Assembly (NCBI GenBank): GCA_004005435.1
Contig: RZWH01000004.1
Span: forward strand, 7,501 to 71,500
Direction of reading: 5' to 3'
From: Rhodobacteraceae bacterium CCMM004
GTDB taxonomy: Bacteria > Pseudomonadota > Alphaproteobacteria > Rhodobacterales > Rhodobacteraceae
DNA length: 64,000 nucleotides
In this document: positions 59,619-64,000 of the stretch, one piece after another
Numbering within the stretch: the first letter of the stretch is position 1
Layout of the letters: every line of letters begins with the position of its first letter
The notes under the pieces: model-generated
What the model saw: only the letters and a program-made list of their open reading frames with translations
Told to the model about the DNA's origin: nothing
The model's database searches: none
Position numbers and translations under genes: made by a program

Positions 59619-61019
59619 TTAGCGGTTGGCGTCCTCGACGATGCGGGTGTGGCGCCCCATCTCCTCGCGCAGGCGGCGCAGGGTGCGGATGCCGCGCGCC
59701 TCCAGGATCGGCAGCATTCGGCAGAGCGCCTCGGCCGTGGCCTGGGCGTCGCCCAACGCGGTGTGCCGCAGATGCGCGGGGATCTGGTAGTCCAGCCGCT
59801 CGCACACCGCCCCCAGCGTGTGCCGCGCCGAGCCGCCGAAGACGATGGCCGAGATCAGCACCGTATCCAGCACGACGTGGTCCCAGACCAGATCCAGTTC
59901 TTTCGCCGCGCGGTGCAGGAAGGCCATGTCGAAGGGCGCGTTGTGCGCCACCACCACCGACCCGCTGGCATAGGCGTGGAACGCACGGCTGGCCGCGGCC
60001 ATGTCGGGGGCGCCCGTCACCATGTCGTCGCTGACCCGGTGAACCTTGGTCGACGCCGGCGGGATCGGCACGCCGGGATTCACCAGAGTCTCGAACTGCT
60101 CGCCCGGAATGACGCGGCCGTTGACCACGCGCACCGCGCCGATCTGAACCACGTGGTCCTTGTGCGGCAGAAGGCCCGTGGTCTCGCTGTCGAAGACGAC
60201 GAAGCTGAGACTGCGCAGCGGCGTGTCGGCCAGGTCGGCGGGCGTGTCGCGGTCCAGCAGGTCGAAGTCGTAGACCATCGGCCGGTCGGCATCGGGGTCG
60301 AGCGGCTCCAGCATCAGCGAATACCCCGCCTGTCCGCCGAAGCCGCGCAGGTGCCCGGTGTAGTCGGCGCCGGACCGCCCCGTCACCGTCACCCCGATCC
60401 GCGCCGCGCCGCGGTCCGGCAGAGCGTCGAGGCCAGCCTTGACCGACACCTCGTCGAGATAGTCGAACAACGAGGCGTTGAGCCGCGGCGGCGATTCCTT
60501 GGCCATCAGCGCGGCCGCCTGGCCGTCATAGGCGACGATCTGGTGCCGCTGGTTCATCACCAGGACGGCGATCGGGATGTCGCTGAGGATTCGCAGCAGG
60601 CGCGCCCGCTCGGCCTTGAGCGCCTCGGTCTGACGCTGCGCCTCGCGCGTCGTGTCGCGGCGGGCGGCGTCGTGGGCGCGGACCAGCGCCTCGGCCGCCG
60701 GGCCGATATCGCCCAGCCAGCGCGCCGCCTTGAGGTCGAGGCCGCGGCCGACGCCCACATGGGTCCGCGCACGCAAGTCGGCGGCGATGCGCTCCAGCGG
60801 CTTGGCGACGTTTTCGTCGAAGAGGAGCCACACCCCCGCAGCCACCGCCGCGAGGCCGAACAACGCGGCCACCGCGACAGTCGACAGCGCACCTATGGGC
60901 GCCTCGGCCCCCATCTGCCGCGCCGCCAGCCACAACCCGCCCAACACCACCAGCCAACCGGCCCCGACGATCAGGCAGAAGAACAGAAAGACGCGCAGTC
61001 TTAGCGGCCAGGTTTCCAT
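59619..61019 (-). CDS. Membrane-bound PAS-like sensor fused to a DnaQ-type 3'-5' exonuclease
   Basis: A 466-residue fusion. Two membrane helices (residues about 8-31 and 40-66) lead to a HAMP-like linker (ENVAKPLERIAADLRAR), a coiled/PAS-like domain (RILSDIPIAVLVMNQRHQIVAYDGQAAALM), and then a DEDDh exonuclease like DNA polymerase III epsilon. Exo I is FVVFDSETTGLLPHKDHVVQIGAV near residue 272, Exo II is VVVAHNAPFDMAFL, and Exo III is HTALGDAQATAEAL with the conserved His/Asp. Such fusions occur next to sodium/acetate-type symporters and DUF294 proteins, as here. The nucleic acid substrate is unknown. Confidence 0.9.
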   Translation of the reverse strand: METWPLRLRVFLFFCLIVGAGWLVVLGGLWLAARQMGAEAPIGALSTVAVAALFGLAAVAAGVWLLFDENVAKPLERIAADLRARTHVGVGRGLDLKAARWLGDIGPAAEALVRAHDAARRDTTREAQRQTEALKAERARLLRILSDIPIAVLVMNQRHQIVAYDGQAAALMAKESPPRLNASLFDYLDEVSVKAGLDALPDRGAARIGVTVTGRSGADYTGHLRGFGGQAGYSLMLEPLDPDADRPMVYDFDLLDRDTPADLADTPLRSLSFVVFDSETTGLLPHKDHVVQIGAVRVVNGRVIPGEQFETLVNPGVPIPPASTKVHRVSDDMVTGAPDMAAASRAFHAYASGSVVVAHNAPFDMAFLHRAAKELDLVWDHVVLDTVLISAIVFGGSARHTLGAVCERLDYQIPAHLRHTALGDAQATAEALCRMLPILEARGIRTLRRLREEMGRHTRIVEDANR

Positions 61020-61022
61020 CGC

Positions 61023-61544
61023 TCACTCCTCCCGACAGGCGACGCGCTGGACCGGATCGTCGGCCGGGACCGCGCGCCACACGACCCCCTCGACCGCACC
61101 GTCGGCGCCAAAGGTCACGCCGTCGGCAATGTCGGCCCGCCGCCCCTCGGCGCAGTCGATCAGGATCGGCACCTTCGACGTCCCGGTCCAGCGGCCGAAG
61201 AAGATCAACTCGACGATCCTCAGCCCCGGCTGCTGGGGGTGGGTTCGCACCGTGCTCATGTCCACTGCGACAAAGCGGGTGGAGATCGGCCAAACATAGG
61301 TCCAAGGCCGCCACCAGGTGCGCTCTTCCACGGTCTGCGCCACCTCCAGCCCGGCGGGCATGGCGCGGGCGGTGCGGTCGGCCCAGCCGTACTCGCTGGC
61401 GATGGTGACGCCCAGCATCGTCAGACCGGCCAGCACGGGCCCGCCCCAGGACGGCATCCGACCGCGCAGCGCCCGGTTGACCGCCCAGAACAGCAGCGCC
61501 GCGGCCGCCCCGGCCAGGATCACCCCAATCAGTTCGAAAAACAT
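61023..61544 (-). CDS. Hypothetical membrane protein (173 aa) between exonuclease and DUF294 genes
   Basis: A 173-residue protein with an N-terminal membrane helix (FFELIGVILAGAAAALLFWAVN) and a second hydrophobic stretch (GGPVLAGLTMLGVTIASEYG), then a soluble part with three Trp in EERTWWRPWTYVWPISTRFVAVDM. I do not recognise the family. It lies 4 bp from the exonuclease gene and about 26 bp from the DUF294 gene, so it is part of this cluster and probably acts in the same signalling module. Its role is unknown. Confidence 0.75.
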   Translation of the reverse strand: MFFELIGVILAGAAAALLFWAVNRALRGRMPSWGGPVLAGLTMLGVTIASEYGWADRTARAMPAGLEVAQTVEERTWWRPWTYVWPISTRFVAVDMSTVRTHPQQPGLRIVELIFFGRWTGTSKVPILIDCAEGRRADIADGVTFGADGAVEGVVWRAVPADDPVQRVACREE

Positions 61545-61569
61545 CGCGCCCCTCCCCTGGCGATCCGGC

Positions 61570-63390
61570 TCAGCCCAGCACGCCGCGTCCCGACATCAGG
61601 GCCGATTGCATCGTCTTGACCACCACGAAGGCGTCGCGCAGGTGGCTGCGCTCGAAATCCGACAGTTCCGCCGGCGGCAGATAGTTGTCGGGCGGCAAGC
61701 CGCGTTTGACCCGCCCGGCCTGATGCTCCAGCCGCGTCTGGGCGATCAAGTCGTAGCCGTCGAGGAGCGCGCGGCCCCCCGACCGGCTGACCGCCTGCGC
61801 AGCGATCGCGGCCTCCAGCCGGGCGCGGGTGTTGACCGGCGTGAGGCGTTTTTGCAGCGCATACATCCGCGCCAGGTCGACCACCGGCACCACTCCGTTC
61901 ATCTTCATGTCGATGGTGTTGCGGTGCTCGCCCGAGCGGATCGTCGCGAACCCGCGCAAAAGGCCCAGCGGCGTCGCATGGGTCAACGCGTTCGTGGCCA
62001 TGTGCGCGGTAAAGATCGAGTTCGCCGCGGCCATCTCCAGCACGTCGGCCTGCACACCGTCGAAGAGATCCGTGTCGCCGCCGATGGCCCGAAGATCGAA
62101 CATGACAGAGGCCAGCATCTGCGCCTCCTTGCCCGGATTGGCGATCCAGCCGCGGAAATACTCGCGCCAGACCGACACCGGCTGACGCCAGCGCGGGTTC
62201 GTGGCCATCATGTCGCCGGGGCAGAAGACGTAGCCGCAGGCGTCGAGCCCGCGCGAGACGAAGGCGGCGAAGGGCTCGAAATACGCGAGATCCTCAGCCG
62301 AGGCGCCGTCCTCGATCATCATGCAGTTGTCTTGGTCGCTGACCCCGGTTTGCTCCTGGCGGCCCTGGCTGCCGCAGGCCAGCCAGACATAACGCACCGG
62401 CGGCGGACCGAACTCGGCCTCGGCGAGGGACAACAGGCGGCGGGTCACCACGTCGGCGATGTCGGTGATCAGGCGCGTCACGATCTCGTGCCGGTGACCT
62501 GCGGCGACCAGATGCAGGAGAAGCTGCGGAATGCGCGCGGTGATCGCGGGCAGGTCGTCGGCGCTCCCGGCCCAGGCGACCTCTTCGACGATCCCGGCGG
62601 AACTGAGGGCCTGGAATCGGGTCAGGTCGGTCTGGGTGACGATGCCGGCCAGCTCGCCGCCCGACACGATGGGCAGGTGGCCCAACCCGTGCTCCATCAT
62701 CAGATGCAGCACGTCCGACCCGATGGCGCTGGGCGGCAGGGTGCGGGGATCGGGCGTCATCACCTCGGCCACCGGCGTGTCGTGGGTCCGCCCCTCTGCC
62801 AGCACCCGGCCCGACAGGTCGCGCACGGTGACGATGCCGGTCAGGCGCGGCCCCTCGGTCACGCAGAGACACGAGATGCGCCGGTCGCGCATGGTGCGGG
62901 CGGCCTCGATCACCGGGGTCTCCCCGGTGCAGGTGGCGGGGTCCGGCACCATCAGATCGGCCACCCGGACAGTGGCCAGGTCGCTGCCCCGCCGCTCGGG
63001 CGGTCCGCTGCGGTCGAAGAAACGCCGCACCGCCTCGTGCCGGTCGCGCAGCCGCGCGAAGAGCGCCGTGGGGATCAGCATCAGTCGACAGTCGGTATCG
63101 GCCCGGGCGGTGGTGACGGCCATCCCGTCGCGCAGGAGGCCCCGCTCGCCGAAAGAGTTGCCCGCCTCCAGCCGCGAGATCTGAGTGCCGCCGGGGTCGC
63201 GCACGTCGACGGTGCCGCGCTGGATGACGTAGAGGCCGGGGAGCGGCGCCCCGGCGGCGTAAATCTCCGATCCCGCCGCGACGTCCTGAAACCGGACCTC
63301 GGCCAGCATCTCGTCCAGCACGGCGGAGGGCAGGCGGTCATAGGGATGCAGGGTGGCGAGGAACGCGCGATCGGGGTCGGTCATGGACAT
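61570..63390 (-). CDS. Cyclic-nucleotide-binding / CBS / DUF294 nucleotidyltransferase-like protein
   Basis: About 606 residues in a known order. An N-terminal cNMP-binding domain (FQDVAAGSEIYAAGAPLPGLYVIQRGTVDVRD, residues about 25-110) is followed by two CBS domains (VADLMVPDPATCTGETPVIEAARTMRDRRISCLCV and VAEVMTPDPRTLPPSAIGSDVLHLMMEHGLGHLPIV). Then come a DUF294 nucleotidyltransferase-like domain (VWLACGSQGRQEQTGVSDQDNCMMIED, with the GS...D-x-D-like metal residues) and its helical C-terminus. Homologues modulate uridylylation or transporter activity. Start at 63390 or 63384. It sits between the symporter and exonuclease genes. Confidence 0.93.
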   Translation of the reverse strand: MSMTDPDRAFLATLHPYDRLPSAVLDEMLAEVRFQDVAAGSEIYAAGAPLPGLYVIQRGTVDVRDPGGTQISRLEAGNSFGERGLLRDGMAVTTARADTDCRLMLIPTALFARLRDRHEAVRRFFDRSGPPERRGSDLATVRVADLMVPDPATCTGETPVIEAARTMRDRRISCLCVTEGPRLTGIVTVRDLSGRVLAEGRTHDTPVAEVMTPDPRTLPPSAIGSDVLHLMMEHGLGHLPIVSGGELAGIVTQTDLTRFQALSSAGIVEEVAWAGSADDLPAITARIPQLLLHLVAAGHRHEIVTRLITDIADVVTRRLLSLAEAEFGPPPVRYVWLACGSQGRQEQTGVSDQDNCMMIEDGASAEDLAYFEPFAAFVSRGLDACGYVFCPGDMMATNPRWRQPVSVWREYFRGWIANPGKEAQMLASVMFDLRAIGGDTDLFDGVQADVLEMAAANSIFTAHMATNALTHATPLGLLRGFATIRSGEHRNTIDMKMNGVVPVVDLARMYALQKRLTPVNTRARLEAAIAAQAVSRSGGRALLDGYDLIAQTRLEHQAGRVKRGLPPDNYLPPAELSDFERSHLRDAFVVVKTMQSALMSGRGVLG

Positions 63391-63400
63391 CCTCGGTGCA

Positions 63401-63440
63401 AAAGGGCCACCCGAACCAGGGAGGAGGTTCGGATGGCCTG
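63401..63440 (-). terminator. Intrinsic terminator after the symporter gene
   Basis: On the minus strand GGCCATCCGAACC (63438-63426) pairs with GGTTCGGGTGGCC (63417-63405) over 13 bp (one wobble) with an 8-nt loop, followed by CTTTTGC. It lies between the symporter stop (63482) and the DUF294 start (63390), so it may uncouple the two genes. Confidence 0.75.
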
Positions 63441-63481
63441 GAGTTTGCGGGCCACAGGGGCGGCCCGCAAGGGAGAGCTCG

Positions 63482-64000
63482 TCAGTGGTCGGCGGCCGCG
63501 GCACCGGCACCGCGCGGGGTGCGCACGCTTTCCACCAGGTCCTTGATCTCCTGCGGGGTCTCTGCCGTCATCGAGCTGACGCCGAAGGCGACGGCAAAGT
63601 TGAGCAGCGCGCCGATGGCCCCGATCGCCGTGGACTGGATGCCCAGGAGCGAGCCGTCCACCGTATCGGCAAAGCTGTTGGTGCCGGGGATGAAGAACCA
63701 GCCCTTGTGCAGGAAGATGTAGATCAGCGTGAAGAGCAGACCCGCCATCATCCCCGAGACCGCGCCGACATTGTTCACCCTCTTGGAGAAGATGCCCATC
63801 ATCAGCGCCGGGAAGATCGAGGCCGCCGCGAGACCGAAGGCGAGTGCCACCGTCTGCGCCGCGAACCCCGGCGGATTGAGCCCCAGGATCACCGCCACCA
63901 CGATCGCCGCGGCCATGGAGATCCGGGCCGCCAGCAGCTCACCCTTTTCCGAGATGCCGGGTGCGATGGCGCCCTTGACCAGGTCGTGGGACACCGCCGA
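63482..64000 (-). CDS. Sodium:solute symporter, acetate-type (C-terminal part)
   Basis: The visible 170 residues at the right edge are the C-terminal end of an SSS-family transporter (ActP/VC_2705-like). There are three or more membrane helices (ARISMAAAIVVAVILGL, ALAFGLAAASIFPALMMGIFSKRVN, GAVSGMMAGLLFTLIYIF and STAIGAIGALLNFAVAFGVS), then a hydrophilic tail ending AAAADH. The apparent internal Met at 63994 is not the true start; the gene continues beyond the window. The neighbouring DUF294 and exonuclease genes are typical companions. The substrate is inferred as acetate or similar. Confidence 0.85.
   Translation of the reverse strand, partial: SAVSHDLVKGAIAPGISEKGELLAARISMAAAIVVAVILGLNPPGFAAQTVALAFGLAAASIFPALMMGIFSKRVNNVGAVSGMMAGLLFTLIYIFLHKGWFFIPGTNSFADTVDGSLLGIQSTAIGAIGALLNFAVAFGVSSMTAETPQEIKDLVESVRTPRGAGAAAADH

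Overview
The window is GC-rich, densely packed chromosomal DNA from an alphaproteobacterium, most likely Rhodobacteraceae/Roseobacteraceae in the broad sense. Supporting markers are a CcrM-type GANTC methyltransferase, an alphaproteobacterial LexA box (GTTC-N7-GTTC), a serC leader RNA, the ImuA-ImuB-DnaE2 mutasome, small DUF4170 and DUF2794 proteins, and an IalB-family protein. I see no insertion sequence, prophage, plasmid origin or CRISPR array. The accessory signal lies in intergenic repeats and in a few poorly characterised gene clusters.

Layout. 0-9 kb: MsrPQ methionine sulfoxide repair (msrQ cut by the left edge), two fasciclin-domain exported proteins, an M48 lipoprotein protease, ClpB with a heat-shock-like promoter, PyrF, tRNA-Arg(CCT), and an unusual two-gene locus pairing a membrane-anchored winged-helix protein with a small exported protein. 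9-20 kb: RNase HII, CcrM, an NADP-dependent oxidoreductase, AlkB alkane hydroxylase, MutY, a DUF721/DciA-like protein, a DsbA-like thioredoxin, a CoA-transferase, and lipid A-Kdo genes (lpxK, waaA, DUF4170). 20-28 kb: an XRE-TPR protein with recently duplicated repeats beside a tiny membrane protein, CysQ, PmbA, DUF2794, an aldose epimerase, a 766-bp non-coding repeat block, an enolase-superfamily enzyme and a PPP-type phosphatase.

28-38 kb: serC-serA and serB complete the phosphorylated serine pathway. They flank the SOS mutasome imuA-imuB-dnaE2, and a LexA box lies in the divergent imuA/serB promoter. 38-50 kb: an asparaginase, IalB, RlmN, a SOUL protein, a LOG-family protein, dapD and dapE, RNase R and an MltB-type transglycosylase.

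50.6-59.3 kb: a leftward set of nine genes, mostly linked by 1-4-nt stop/start overlaps: creatininase-like, 2OG-Fe(II) oxygenase, two flavodoxin-fold quinone reductases, FAD oxidase, cytosine-deaminase-like hydrolase and an NMT1/THI5-type ABC importer. It looks like import and breakdown of an unidentified nitrogenous (possibly pyrimidine-like) compound. 59.6-64 kb: a membrane PAS/DnaQ exonuclease, a small membrane protein, a cyclic-nucleotide/CBS/DUF294 protein and the end of a sodium:solute symporter.

The most unusual features are three families of intergenic palindromic repeats. One is arrays of 20-26-bp perfect palindromes at 38.4, 44.8 and 57.4 kb with compensatory substitutions between copies. 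The second is roughly 125-bp elements with 18-bp inverted ends, in triplicate upstream of serC and with decayed copies elsewhere. The third is a 29-nt hairpin at three sites. A separate block of about 200-bp degenerate direct repeats lies at 25.3-26.0 kb.
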